From contig CAXIPT010000001.1 in assembly GCA_964030475.1 (NCBI GenBank), forward strand, positions 26,564,071 to 26,628,070: a stretch of DNA of 64,000 bases, written 5' to 3'. The notes under the pieces were generated by a model. The model did no database searches, was not told the DNA's origin, and saw only the letters and a program-made list of their open reading frames with translations. This stretch comes from Tethya wilhelma. Its lineage: Eukaryota > Porifera > Demospongiae > Tethyida > Tethyidae. A program made the position numbers and the translations under genes. Positions 22,271-33,597 of the stretch are shown in pieces. Position 1 is the first letter of the stretch. Every line of letters begins with the position of its first letter.

Positions 22271-23493
22271 TACGACTGAACTGCCGCCAGAGCTAGAGCT
22301 AACTAGCTAGCTAAGTTTTTCAAATGACTGAAATGTCTCGAAGTAAGAAAAGACGCTGGCACTTGATCACTGAAGAGGATCGGCGGATATTTATGATGTA
22401 GGAGGACGGGGAAAGAACGGTGTCATACTCTGGGGGTGAGATGGGTGCTATAAAGGATATTCTCAAAAAGGACGGAGAACACAGCGGGAAGGCTCGAAAT
22501 GAAGAAAATCAGCACTTTTTGGTATAGTACACTTTGTATGATGTTTACTTTAGCTGCATGGTCCATTTGAGTTCATATATACCTTCAAATTCGAACACGC
22601 TGTTCAATTTCACCGTTCTCGGTGCGGCGTACTAGTCAGTACTCAGTTTTTTAAACGTTCTACACCTTACCTATCAAAAGAGTTAAACCACACTACCTCC
22701 TCATAAAAGCTCAGTAGATACCATTGCACTTGACAAACTGTTAGAGGAACACGTGTGTGTGTGCATGTGTTGTGTGTGCGTGTGTATATACTATTTGTGA
22801 TTCATGTGTGTGTACAGCTAAAGTTTGTGTGTGCTTTGTGCTATGTCAGTCTTGTATATGTGAATGCATGAAGTATAAATCAGTGCTTAGACATACCCCT
22901 AGTTTTGGATTTTATTACATAAAAGTATTTTGCTTTGCCATCAAAATTTTTCTCCAAAAAATTGGATCCATATCTTTTACCACTGAAGTGTTATGGGCTA
23001 TAAGAAAAAATGTCAATTAATTATAATACATATGAATAATTAATGAGCAACATTTAAATTGATCCTATTTTTGTAGTTATTGACAGTGGCAACCCAAACT
23101 AGATGAATAATTGGCCTACTAGTTGCAATACTGCTATTCAATAATAAAATTTTTGTTTTTCTAATTAAATTAATGTTCTCAATTAACTCATTAAATATCT
23201 AGTAAGGTTTTATTGAAGTTTGTCATACCATATATGGTGAGCAGATAATTCAATTAGCTGGCGACCATGGTAGCAATTTTTCATACCTTAAACGAGAGGC
23301 GGGGGTATAAAAGGGGCGGGGCCCGGCCAGAAAAATGGCGGACGTGAAATTTTAAACATGGACAAATCAGCAGCGCTTCGCATACATTCTTCTTAGCGTG
23401 TATACACTTTGTTTTCGCATCTATTTTGCTTAGATATTAGCGCTATAGCTATTTAGGAAGCTACATTACGTCATAGCTTACACAGCGACGAAA
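22271..23493. other. Spacer between divergent transposase-like genes
   Basis: No supported gene. A short (TG)n lies near 22752. A GC-rich patch with GGGGCGGGGCCCGG near 23313 and the motif AAATGGCGGACG lie 150-180 bp before the next start codon and may be its promoter. Confidence 0.5.
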
Positions 23494-25104
23494 ATGGCGA
23501 GCGGAACGAGAAAGCGTGTGCGTTACACTTTTGACGTCCATTTTTCCACTCAAGAAGAGAAAGAGGCTTTTGTGACGAGGCTAGGGAGCATTAGAAAGCT
23601 TCTGACACCATCAGGCAGTCCACCTCTCGACAATTTGAGTCTTTTTAGCGCTCTTTGTGACAGTGTGGAGACTGATGATGGACCCATGACCTCTGAACAT
23701 GATGGAGATGTTCAGATCAGGTCCTTTATGCGTGATTGTGGTGAGTTTTCAGACATAAATCACTTTCAGTACTGTAGTAAATATCTATTACCCATGAAAT
23801 AGGTGTGTACTTAGCTGATGGTAAGCCAGACGATAGCAATGAGTCCATGTTCGTCACGGAGTACCATTGTTTCGAGGACTTGCTCACAGGACTTGCGTCG
23901 CCTTGTCCCTGTGGCAACTCCAGATCACCTTGGAGTCTTGAGAGTGTAGTTCAGGTATGTAATCTATAGTGCATGTGCCTTACTTGTTTAGTGACGTTCA
24001 ACAGCTGTACTGACATATGTATATCAATTGTATGTTCGTACAAATATAGAAAGGCCATGTTCTCCGAGTGCTCTTCCAGTGTCGTCGGTGTAAGAAGCAG
24101 AGACGAACCTGGTCGAGCTCACGTGTGTTTGGTGGCCACTACTTGGTCAATCAGAAGTAAGTTTGATACATAATATTTCTCAGAATATTGTTTGTAGCTA
24201 ACATGTTCTTTCTATTAGATTTGTACATGGGTTCACTTGTGCCGGTATCCTGCCATCACAATACACCCATTTGTGCAAGTTTGTTCGCTTCGGAGGGCTA
24301 GGTCATGACTACATCCGCACAAGTACATCTTGAATTCTATCTATTTATTTATTGTATGTCACACATCTTTGTTCACTTCAATGCAGTGTACCACAAACGA
24401 GGCTACAAAGAACTGATAGGCAAAGCTGCTGAAAAAAGCATGCAGACTGCTGTTGACGGTGTCAAGAAACTTCCTGATTACCCTACGAAAGGGGAGGTGG
24501 GTATACCAAATTTGTAAACATCACAACAAGGTGTACGGTCTACATGTATTCTCATTATTATAGTGGGTCATCACTGATGCACGACACGACTCAACAGCAA
24601 ATGCCTATCACACTACTGTGCCTTGTTTGTCTGGAAAGTAAGTTGAGTTTTGTTCCTCCAGCACCTTCCTTGATATGTACTATTCTACAGCACTCACAAG
24701 ATCCTTGGTATTAGTACCATAGCTCGGACTGCTCATGGTGTAGCTCAGACTCGAGAGCTAGCTTGTACCAAGGAGGTTATTCCCCAAGTCCAAGCCAGAG
24801 GTAACTTGTGTAGAGAATATGATGGTACTGTACATGACGTCCACATGTTTATTCACATAGGCCTTCACATCACCGAGGTAGCTCATGATATTGCCACTTC
24901 TGTGTCCAGCTACATCACTCGTACACTTGGTTTTGTCAATTCATATGACACGTGGCATGGTAGGAACAAAGCAGCCTAGGTACAGTTATATATAGTACAT
25001 TTGTATTGTAGGTACAAAGAATGTTGGCAAAGAGATGCAGAAGATTGCCTCTGGTCGTGTACGGGATAGAGGGAAGACGTGGTTTCCTCAACTAGTCGAC
25101 AAAC
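23494..25104 (+). CDS. DDE-transposase-like protein, nine exons, cut at the N gap
   Basis: Exons 23494-23740, 23803-23954, 24050-24156, 24219-24322, 24387-24496, 24564-24637, 24691-24800, 24861-24959 and 25012-25104 join in phase with no stop. The start is MASGTRKRVRYTFDVHF. A Cys pair SPCPCGN (exon 2) and FQCRRCKKQRR (exon 3) could form a zinc site. Exon 6 has WVITDARHDSTANAY and exons 8-9 have VNSYDTWHGTKNVGKEM, which look like the first and second Asp motifs of a DDE catalytic core as seen in Kolobok-like proteins. That assignment is tentative. The third acidic residue would lie further on, beyond 25104, where an N (25183) interrupts. Clean frames with very short introns (53-78 bp) suggest an active or host-adopted gene rather than a decayed one. 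Confidence 0.7.
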
Positions 25105-25183
25105 GTATGTTGAGCAAATTTTTTTTTGCAGACAATTTTACTGGGGATGTGTGTGCATTAATTAGAACGAAGCATAAAGATCN

Positions 25184-27074
25184 AGTAATCTGTTAGGTGT
25201 ACCCAATGACTTTGTCAAAAAGTCAGTGATGTATTTGTGGAGATAGTACACTCTGCCACCATTGGCGAACACCACATTAAATCGATTCCCTCTAAAATGA
25301 ATCAGAGGATTCTTTTCTACACCATTTTGATTGAGATATGCATTGGACTGAAGGGGGTAACCAGACTTTTCATCCCCTCTCTTCTCGAATGCTTTACAAG
25401 CCGTCCTGATTAGCCTCACTGTACCACACTCAGTTTGCATTTCACTGAGGTGAGCTTGTTCAAATAGCTTTAGAGATTCTGCTACATGCTCAGCCATATT
25501 TACAACCAAGTGCATTCCACAAAAGAAATTAAACATCTGTGCCATTGATTGTTGTTCTTGTGCACTGATATCTTCCCAGTTGTGAACTATGCTTGGCAAT
25601 ATTTCTAATCTGTACTCTTGAAGCAAAGTGTTAAAGCTTTTTTGTGCACTTGCCCTATCAGACATGGTGCTTTTGATGTTGGCTAGTATGGTTTTACCTG
25701 CTTCAGAAAATCCTTGGTAGGATGCTGTGTTTGTTAGCTCATCCAAGATATCTTGTAGTGCTTCTAGCGTTGTCTGAGCAGCTCCAGATGATACTTCCTG
25801 TATAATAAAACAATGCTATGAATTGACCATTCTGGTAAATGCCACCTGTTTTTCTGGTGAACTTCCTTAACAATAGTATAAGTCTTTATATATTTTGTTT
25901 ATGTAAAAATTATATATATATGTACCTGTACTCCTAAAGTGAGAGCCCTGTCATTTGTTGATACCTGGTGACTGCTGTACTTTTGTCCGTATTTTGTGGT
26001 TCCATCTGAGTGGAGAGTGTTATTCTTACATTCCGTGAGAGTTTCTGCTAACTGAATCTGGCTCAATGCACGACCTTCTAAGAGCATGTCACTGATGACT
26101 GTGTGTTGTGGTAACTGGTGGCAAGTAAGGTTTGCTAGCTTAAGTACTGCTCTAATCACAGGCTCAACTCTTTTGATGCCTACATTCTGTGCAAGCAGTT
26201 CCATAACGCACAGCCGTACTTCTTCAGTGTACTTACCGTTTACCATCGTGATTAGATTGTTTGACTTAAGTTGACACACCTCTTCCTTAAGCATTGCATT
26301 CTCTTCCAATAACTCTGTGTTGTAGGCTTGTAATTGTTGAACTTTGACCTCCAAGTTGGAGCAACACTCACATTCACTATCGGAAGCTTCACTTTCAATT
26401 GTACATTTCTGCTTGTAGTAGCGTAGTTGATCTTTTAACTTTTTTGTTGCTTCATGTAGTACCTTTTTGGACTCAACTTTTGTACTTTTAAGTTCCTCTT
26501 TTTGTTTACGTATTACAGCATCCTTCCTTTGAATTCGGCGGCGAACATTATGTGGTTTGTAGTGTTGCTCCATTGTTTTAATCTTTACTTCTTTTTTTTG
26601 CAGTTGATCCTGTTGTACTGAGCATAGACTCTGCAGGCTCGCTACCTCCTTTGCCAAATCTTTGTTGACCATCTGTATAGCCTGCCTCTCTACATTTGGT
26701 TGTCTGACGGCAAGAGGCCTCCTAACTGGGTGCTGTTCAACTACAATTACAGGGAGGTGGAATGGCTCTTCTAAGAAAGCAATGAACTCACTCTTTCTGG
26801 ACTGATTTTTTTGAAGACGTAACTTCTTTGAGCAAAGTGTTGTCAATGATCTTCTCAAGGCACTTGCAGGGTATGGTGGTGTTTCACCATAAAAGGAATA
26901 TATCCATTTTGCATATGTTTCCCATGGTAGTTGTGCTGCTTTTTGTATTTGAAAAAGCTCAAATACAAGACCTTTCTTTACTGTTGAAAGGGGCTGAAGT
27001 TTAGCACCCTCGAATAATTTGGAAGAAGTTATGTTGAACTCAGCACAAAACCTGTAATTTTCACTTAGGTCCAT
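25184..27074 (-). CDS. hAT-like transposase-type protein with coiled coil, two exons, cut at the N gap
   Basis: Exon 1 is 27074-25926 (383 codons) and exon 2 is 25797-25184, joined in phase 0 and running into the N at 25183. Residues 1-130 resemble a small DNA-binding head, residues about 140-300 are Lys/Glu-rich coiled coil with a CECC motif, and the end of exon 1 has NTLHSDGTTKYGQKYSSHQVS. Exon 2 has FFCGMHLVVNMAEHV, recalling the CxxH segment of hAT transposases, and HFRGNRFNVVFANGG. From memory, similar proteins with SDGTTK and the RFNVVFANG-like block are repeated in cnidarian and sponge genomes. The exact class is uncertain. The frame is intact up to the gap. Confidence 0.65.
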
Positions 27075-27677
27075 CTTGGAAGTGAACTGTTCAGCTATGC
27101 ATGCATGTATGTTATGCTGTCATTATCATGTGTATTATGTAACCAAGATTGTTTTTTTTCTTGTAATAATTATGTGTACCGTAATGCAATCATTGGAGAC
27201 TCTCTTCTTCTCTCACAACAGTGACACACACACACACATAGTGCACACATGTAAACAGACCTTCAACCGGCATACCGTGACATGTTATGTGTACAGATTT
27301 TCAAAACTGAAGGATGCATGCAGAGTGTATCTTATCGCTTTCCAATGAGGGACCAAACATATACTTAATTTAATGTACATTATGAAATTCTGTGTTTTTC
27401 TGGGTTTCAACAGTATCTACTAGTATAAACTGACCTTTACTCAAAGTTTTGAACTGTAGTTTGTTTCTGTTTGATCTACATGCAAAAAAAACACTCAGAT
27501 TCAGATTCAGCTCACTTTCAGGATTCTGTTGGTATATAACAATCTACCTTTCTGACAAATTCCACGCTTCACCATTCGATCAAAGTTGAGCACCTGTTTG
27601 CTACCACTATTTCAATTTTCAATTCAAATTTTGGCGGGCAATTTTTGCGCGTAATTGTATGGCTTCCGGAATCGCTA
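27075..27677. other. Spacer upstream of the hAT-like gene
   Basis: Probable promoter region of the minus-strand gene at 27074. It has a short (CA)n near 27226-27237. No other feature is supported. Confidence 0.4.
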
Positions 27678-28103
27678 CTTTGAGTAGTTCCTCGGACAGT
27701 TTCCCGCGAGCTCTTGTCTCAAGTTCCAGCACTGATCTACTGGCACATGAGATAAGTTGAAGTAGCTAACTTTTTGTTGTTTTAGCTAGGGTGGCAATAA
27801 TTATTAATTTTGTGGAATTGTGTGTCTGTATCTCCAAGTGTATTGTCATATTTCTAGTTGTCAGTGTGTAACTGTATACCTATACCTTTGCTGTGTCTTA
27901 GTGTATTTCTAGTAGTGTTTGTGTAACTGTACCTTTGCTGTGTCTTATTTCTAGTAGTGCTTGTGTAACTGTACCTTTGCTGTGTTTTAGTGTATAATTT
28001 CTAGTAGCTAGTGTTTGTGTAACTGTAGCTTTTCGTGTTCATAGTTTTGTGTACGCATTTCACTGTTATATACCATAATCACGTAGCCATGCCTTCAAAA
28101 AAG
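27678..28103 (+). repeat. Left arm of a long inverted repeat, with subterminal tandem motifs
   Basis: 426 bp that recur inverted at 29576-30010 with a few mismatches and small indels (for example 3-4 bp insertions in the right copy). It carries four copies of a GTGTAACTGTA word followed by CTTTGCTGTGT and TTTCTAGTAG (27862-28032). The arm includes the start codon and first five codons of the gene at 28089. It is either a transposon terminal repeat or the head of a second gene copy. Confidence 0.85.
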
Positions 28104-29574
28104 TATCAGCAACGATACAAGCGAAAACAGTATTATCTAGCTAACAAAGAAAAGGCTTTGACTGCACAAAAGGAGTACTATTGTGACAATGTTGAAAAAG
28201 AAAAAGCTCGAAGCATTGAAAACTATGTGACAGCAAAAAATGAAAAGCAGGAAAAAATGAAATATGCTTCTCAGTGTTCATCACACAAAAACTATTACAA
28301 AAATTTACCACAGAATCGCCAATCTTCAAGAATAAAAGCTCGGAAGTTTTATGAGGCAAACAAAGATGCTTGCAGAGAGGCGTCCAAACTTAAAATGAAA
28401 AGCTTGTACAATCAGAACAGGCAATATTGTAGACAGGCAGCTAGCATAAGAAAGAAAAACATGTATGAGAGAAACAAGCCTGCATGCAGAATGGCAGCTA
28501 GCATAAGAAAGAAAAACATGTATGAGAGAAACAAGCCTGCATGCAGAATGGCAGCTAGCATAAGAAAGAAAAATATGTATGAGAGAAACAAGCCTGCATG
28601 CAGAATGGCGGCTAGCATAAGAAAGAAAAACATGTATGAGAGAAACAAGCCTGCATGCAGAATGGCGGCTAGCATAAGAAAGAAAAACATGTATGAGAGA
28701 AACAAGCCTGCATGCAGAATGGCAGCTAGCATAAGAATGAAAAATATGTACGAGCGAAACAAGCCTGCATGCAGAATGGCAGCTAGCATAAGAAAGAAAA
28801 ATATGTACGAGCGAAACAAGCCTGCATGCAGAATGGCAGCTAGCATAAGAATGAAAAATATGTACGAGCGAAACAAGCCGGCATGCAGAATGGCAGCTAG
28901 CATAAGAATGAAAAATATGTATGAGCAAAACAAGCAAGCATGCCAAATGGCCTCCAGGATTAAACAGAGAAAGTGGTATGCTAGTGCTAGGCCTATGGCT
29001 AAGGTCCGAATGCACATGTACTATCAAAGAAAGCAGCATATTATTCGTGCTCAGCGCAGAAATAGATATGCTCTTTATGAACTACGTGGTGTGAGCAGAG
29101 AAGCAATTCTGAAAAACCTTCAGGTTAACATGCTGTCACATAGTGCCGAGCTTATCGACTCCCTTAATGAAGTGCAGGGTTCAATGTGTCAGAAGCTGTC
29201 CCCCAAATTGTTAGCCAAAACTGTTTGCAAGATTGCAGCCTCTAAATTACTAGCAAAAGCATTTCAGACTCATCGTACTCAAGCTAGTAGTTTACTGGGT
29301 GCTTGTAGGCGCATTGCAGCCAATACATTCAATGATAGGAAAGACCTGGGTGAGGGAGTGCATCATAGTTCTACAGAACCGTATTACTATGATGCAGCCT
29401 ATCAAAAACCTGTAAAGAGAAAATGCATTCCAATCACTAGAAATGGTGTGTGCATTGTAGCAGAAAAGGCTTTGTGTCCTCTAGAGAAAAAGAAACCCAA
29501 TCCCAATCCCAATTCACCTTATGCAAGCGTACTGTCTCTTATACACAACGACGCTGCCGACGAAGATAGGGTTC
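28089..29574 (+). CDS. Basic protein with eight 19-residue tandem repeats, cut at N
   Basis: Starts MPSKKYQQRYKRKQYY; an earlier in-frame Met at 28035 is less likely. The first 120 residues are Lys/Tyr-rich with units like FYEANKDACREAS. Then eight near-identical copies of MYERNKPACRMAASIRKKN follow, and after them about 200 residues with an Ala/Leu-rich helical part (KLLAKTVCKIAASKLLAKAF). The frame stays open to the N at 29575. Similar Tyr-Asn-Lys repeat heads occur in transposon-encoded proteins of cnidarians and sponges (family memory). Its position between inverted arms supports a mobile-element protein. Function is unknown; the charge suggests nucleic-acid binding. Confidence 0.65.
28460..28915 (+). 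repeat. Eight 57-bp tandem coding repeats
   Basis: Units start at 28460 and every 57 bp to 28859. They differ by a few bases (AAG or ATG giving Lys or Met at one site, TATGAGAG or TACGAGCG). More diverged units flank both ends. The low divergence indicates recent expansion or gene conversion. Confidence 0.95.
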
Positions 29575-29575
29575 N

Positions 29576-30010
29576 CTTTTTTGAAGGCATGGCTACGTGA
29601 TTATGGTATATAATAGTGAAATGCGTACACAAAACTATGAACACGAAAAGCTACAGTTACACAAACACTAGCTACTAGAAATTATACACTAAAACACAGC
29701 AAAGGTACAGTTACACAAGCACTACTAGAAATAAGACACAGCAAAGGTACAGTTACACACAAACACTACTAGAAATACACTAAGACACAGCAAAGGACGG
29801 TATAGGTATACAGTTACACACTGACAACTAGAAATATGACCGAAATACACTTGGAGATACAGACACACAATTCCACAAAATTAATAATTATTGCCACCCT
29901 AGCTAAAACAACAAAAAGTTAGCTACTTCAACTTATCTCATGTGCCAGTAGATCAGTGCTGGAACTTGAGACAAGAGCTCGCGAGAAACTGTCCGAGGAA
30001 CTACTCAAAG
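29576..30010 (-). repeat. Right arm of the long inverted repeat
   Basis: Reverse complement of 27678-28103, beginning directly after the N with the reverse of the first codons of the gene at 28089. Read on the minus strand it is a promoter plus start codon facing into the gap. Confidence 0.85.
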
Positions 30011-30066
30011 AAGACACTTGAGGAACGACTCAAAGAAGACACTTCGGAACGACTCAAAGAAGACAC
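29993..30066 (+). repeat. Three short tandem units beside the right arm
   Basis: GACTCAAAGAAGACACT occurs three times at 23-bp steps, the first copy with a TACTC variant. It overlaps the outer end of the right arm. Confidence 0.85.
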
Positions 30067-30163
30067 TTTGGAACATCAGGAAAAGTCACCAAAACTGCTT
30101 AAAACTGGTCACCGAACTGGTTATATCTGGCCAAAACTGGTTGCTGGAACACTATACTCATAT

Positions 30164-30250
30164 GCGCATGCGCTACACGAATCCACGTGGCTGGCACAAG
30201 CTTTATGTCTTTGACGACCTTTACAGACCACGTGGAGTTCGTATAAATAG
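30164..30250 (+). promoter_or_regulatory. Promoter-like cluster: GCGCATGCGC, two CCACGTGG, TATAAATA
   Basis: GCGCATGCGC 30164-30173, CCACGTGG 30183-30190 and 30228-30235, and TATAAATAG at 30242-30250, in the order of a plus-strand promoter. The hairpin-ended repeat copy begins about 70 bp downstream, so this may be the promoter of that element. Confidence 0.55.
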
Positions 30251-30317
30251 TACAGAAATTTATATGTATTCTTGTTCATAGCCTTCCAGTTCTTTGCTCT
30301 CTTCAGTTATGTAGCAA

Positions 30318-30710
30318 GTAAGTATCAAGGAATATACTACCTACTATAAATAATACTATACTCTGTTCAAAACGGTCACAAGTTATTTCGTTTTTCTTAA
30401 AATCGTTTTCAAGTAAGTCAGTTAGGAAGTACGTACGTACGTACGTACGTAAGTAAGTAAGTAAGTTAGAGGAACAAATTTGCACCGGTATGGCTTCTAA
30501 CCAAGCGACTCCTACGAGTGCTCTGGAGACTGTTTCTGAGTTCTACTCTTCGAATACAATCAAAATCTACCTGGAAAGAACATTAAAAAGGGTTTGAAGG
30601 TTAAATTTTCTCTTTTTAAAAATTTATATCGAGAAATATTTTGTATTGTACATATGGGGCATTCGGCCCATTCCTACTATACGTACTACCGTACGTATGA
30701 TTATTAGTGG
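30318..30710 (+). repeat. Hairpin-ended dispersed repeat, right copy
   Basis: Plus-strand counterpart of 7055-7450, ending in ATACGTACTACCGTACGTAT (hairpin) near 30691-30710. It contains a run of ACGT units then AAGT units (30430-30465). A short open frame from 30490 (MASNQATPTSALETVSEF) might be the beginning of an element protein; this is not supported further. Confidence 0.75.
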
Positions 30711-30916
30711 GCCTTTGGTAAAGATTTAATTTTATTGTTAGTTAAATTTCGTATAAAGGGAATTATGCATAATGCTAAAAATTAAATTGCCAAATTTATA
30801 ATGCGTGTCAAATTTACTAAATTTGGTATTAGAGCTGAGTGATCAGAGTGCTTAAGGGGGGTTGCAGTTATAGTACTTCTACAGCTATTTATGTAGTACT
30901 TTTGTCCTAGAGTAAT

Positions 30917-31562
30917 ATGGCAAGTAATTTCAGTGAAAATGATATCCTCAAGCCTCTGCTACGACAGTCTCACCAAGATGATAGAATGTCTCATATCAAA
31001 GACAAACTAAAGACATACTGTGACATACCACCTGATCTAATGGAAAAAAATGGTATAATTTTATACATTCATTGTTGCTAATTTGTCATCGATAAAATAA
31101 AAAGCTTGCACTTATAATAATTGCATGAAACAGCAATACATAATAATACTGTAACATTTTATTAATGTTCTTACATTATCTCTACACACAGAAGAGATCC
31201 GTCGAGCTGGAGATATGTTTGCTAAAGTCAAAACTCCACCTTCAAATTGCAGACGTCGCCAGTAAGCATAATATTATTATAGTATAATTATCATGGTAGA
31301 TTGGGAAGGTTTTGTGACTATGTGAGTTATAACATGGTGAAAATTGAACAAGCAAAATCAGTTTGACAACAAATATTTTTTTCTCATCTAGCTGCATGTG
31401 TTTACAATAATTATTATAATTATCCAGCATGATCTATGCATACAATGCAGACCGAGTCACAGTGTATGTGTATTTCCATGGACTGTATCTATTCTCTATA
31501 ACTATAGGTTGTGTCGTAAAGGTGGTTGTTGCAAATGCTGTGGATGTTGTACCATTTTATGA
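30917..31562 (+). CDS. Small Cys-rich CaaX-box protein, copy B
   Basis: Exons 30917-31052, 31192-31261 and 31508-31562, phases 1 and 2, giving 86 residues. It has the same architecture as copy A, with identical lengths of exons 2 and 3. The start is MASNFSENDILKPLLRQSHQ, the middle EIRRAGDMFAKVKTPPSN, and the tail RRRQLCRKGGCCKCCGCCTIL minus its first Arg in the consensus. It ends in CTIL, a CaaX-like box, behind seven Cys and several basic residues. Prenylation with additional palmitoylation is an inference from the tail. A TCCTAG acceptor 6 bp before the start suggests a 5'-UTR intron. First member of the tandem group B-C-D-E. Confidence 0.8.
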
Positions 31563-31908
31563 GGATCATGCAATAGTGACATCATGCATGGGATCATTTT
31601 AATTTTTTTTTTAACTTCTGGCTATCAAAAAACATTATTCTCCTGATTTCTGTCAATGTTCTTGTGTCATCCATGCATCAATTATAGCTGTAGCTCAGCA
31701 CTGAGCTTGAAATAGAAACTTAAAATTTTTTGTTGTTGTTGTTGTTGTTGTTTATGGCTGTTTTTGAGAGAAAAGAATTAAGCATATGCACACTCACTCA
31801 CACAAGTTAACCACTGTTGTGCATGCATGGTCTATCAGTGAGTGCATACTAGGTGTAATCAGCTCCGGTATACAGCTTAATTGGTACACACATGCATACA
31901 CACACACT

Positions 31909-32000
<92 letters not shown>
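31909..32000. repeat. (CT)n(CA)n compound microsatellite
   Basis: About 28 CT units then about 15 CA units. Open frames through it are low complexity. Confidence 0.97.
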
Positions 32001-32002
<2 letters not shown>

Positions 32003-32689
32003 CAAACTGCCACATGCACTCATGCCGTGAGGCCAAAAATCCAAGGCACAATAATTAGCAATCTCTCTATACCCCAACTAATGGAATTATAATGTGTCAA
32101 TATTATTGAGGCTATAATTTAATTAGATTTCTCTCCCAGCTGACACCATGTTGTTGTTGTGGTGGTGGTAATAGTTGACATAAGAACAATAATAATAATT
32201 ATTTTAAGTTCTTCTTAACTTTGTTGTTTGTTTTGGGGAATGTTGCAAGTATGCATGTATAGCTGTACATATATACGTGTATACGTGCATATGTGCACGT
32301 GTAGTTCTCCCAAATTATCTGAGCATAGTATCTATAGTGTGTGCCAAAAGAATAAGAGCAATAATTATTGCTTGCATAATTTTTTTTTTAAATTAATAAA
32401 TTAAATTTTAAAAATTCAGGTAACAATGAGCATGCATGGAAACTTTCCTAATTAAAATCAATGACATGCTATGCAGCTGGAATACAATGTCATAATAATA
32501 TTATTAATTTTACTACTATGATGTTTAGTTATTAGCTATAAATGAGCACGTACAAACAATTTATAAGCAACTGACACTAGCTAGAAGCTGTAGAAGGATG
32601 AAGGAGAATAGGGTGAACAAGGACATGCACACAGACAGAATGATCAGAACAGTGAATTTCACTATTTTTAAAATGGGTTATAAAGCCAA

Positions 32690-33425
32690 CTATGGAGACC
32701 GCGTCTTCTGAAAGATATTATCCACCTGGAGAAAATCCAGCGCCGGGCAACTAAATGGATTGTTTCTGACCCCAGACAGGACTACAAATCGAGGCTAAAA
32801 ATCCTACACCTACTACCACTAATGTACTGGTTTGAAATGCTCGATATCATGTTTCTTATCAAAGCCATCAAAGAGCCAGATGACTCCTTTAACATATTTG
32901 AATATATCACATTTTCAACCTCGAGAACTCGTCTTGGCATGACAAACAAACTAAAGTACAGATATCAGTATGACCATACTCTCAACTTGAGACAGTTCTA
33001 CTTTAACAGAATAGTTCGCTTGTGGAACTCTCTTCCCCACATTGATCTAACTCTTTCAACAAACACTATCAAAAGTATTGTTTATAACCACCTCTGGGAC
33101 CACTTTATAACTCATTTCAATAGTGAAATTCACTGTTCTTATCATTCTGTCTGTCCTCACTGTTCACTGTATTCCTCTTCATCCTTCTAGTGTCAGTTGC
33201 TTAGTAATTTGTTTTGTAACTCTGTGCCCGTAGCTAATAACTAAATATTATAGTTTTAAATAATATTCCAGCTGCATCTCAAGTAGATGTCAGTCTGTCA
33301 GCATGACTGTTATATTTCAACTTTTATACCATCACTATCACAATCACCAACCTGTATCACTTACACCAACATGCAACATGCTCATGCTGTAAAGTTCAAT
33401 ATAATAATAATAATAATAATAAAGT
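32690..33425 (+). mobile_element. 5'-truncated LINE (non-LTR retrotransposon) 3' end
   Basis: The plus-strand frame to 33190 translates the end of a reverse transcriptase polyprotein: LLKDIIHLEKIQRRATKW, then FNRIVRLWNSLPHIDL. These are typical of Jockey/CR1/RTE-like LINE C-termini. The 3' UTR ends in an (ATA)n tail at about 33402-33421, as expected for a LINE tail. The catalytic FADD part is missing (5' truncation). It lies between CaaX copies B and C and may have removed the first exon of C. Confidence 0.85.
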
Positions 33426-33597
33426 AGTGCCATAGGATCATAGGATAGTTGTGAACAACACTTTTGATCTAGTGATTGCTAAAGAGTTAGATCAATGTGG
33501 AAAAGAGCTTACAGTTTTGCATTATGTGACAATTAAATATAATATATTGTCACATTAATTTTAATACCAGTATTGTTTTACATTACTTTACTCAGAG

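Noticed and set aside
28326..29039. Antisense frames of 237 and 201 residues with repeats
   Set aside because: These are shadows of the 57-bp repeats in the plus-strand gene, hydrophobic only because the sense strand codes Lys/Arg-rich units.
29942..30214. Plus-strand open frame with ERLKEDT units
   Set aside because: It comes from three 23-bp tandem repeats and the inverted arm. No start context or homology was recognised.
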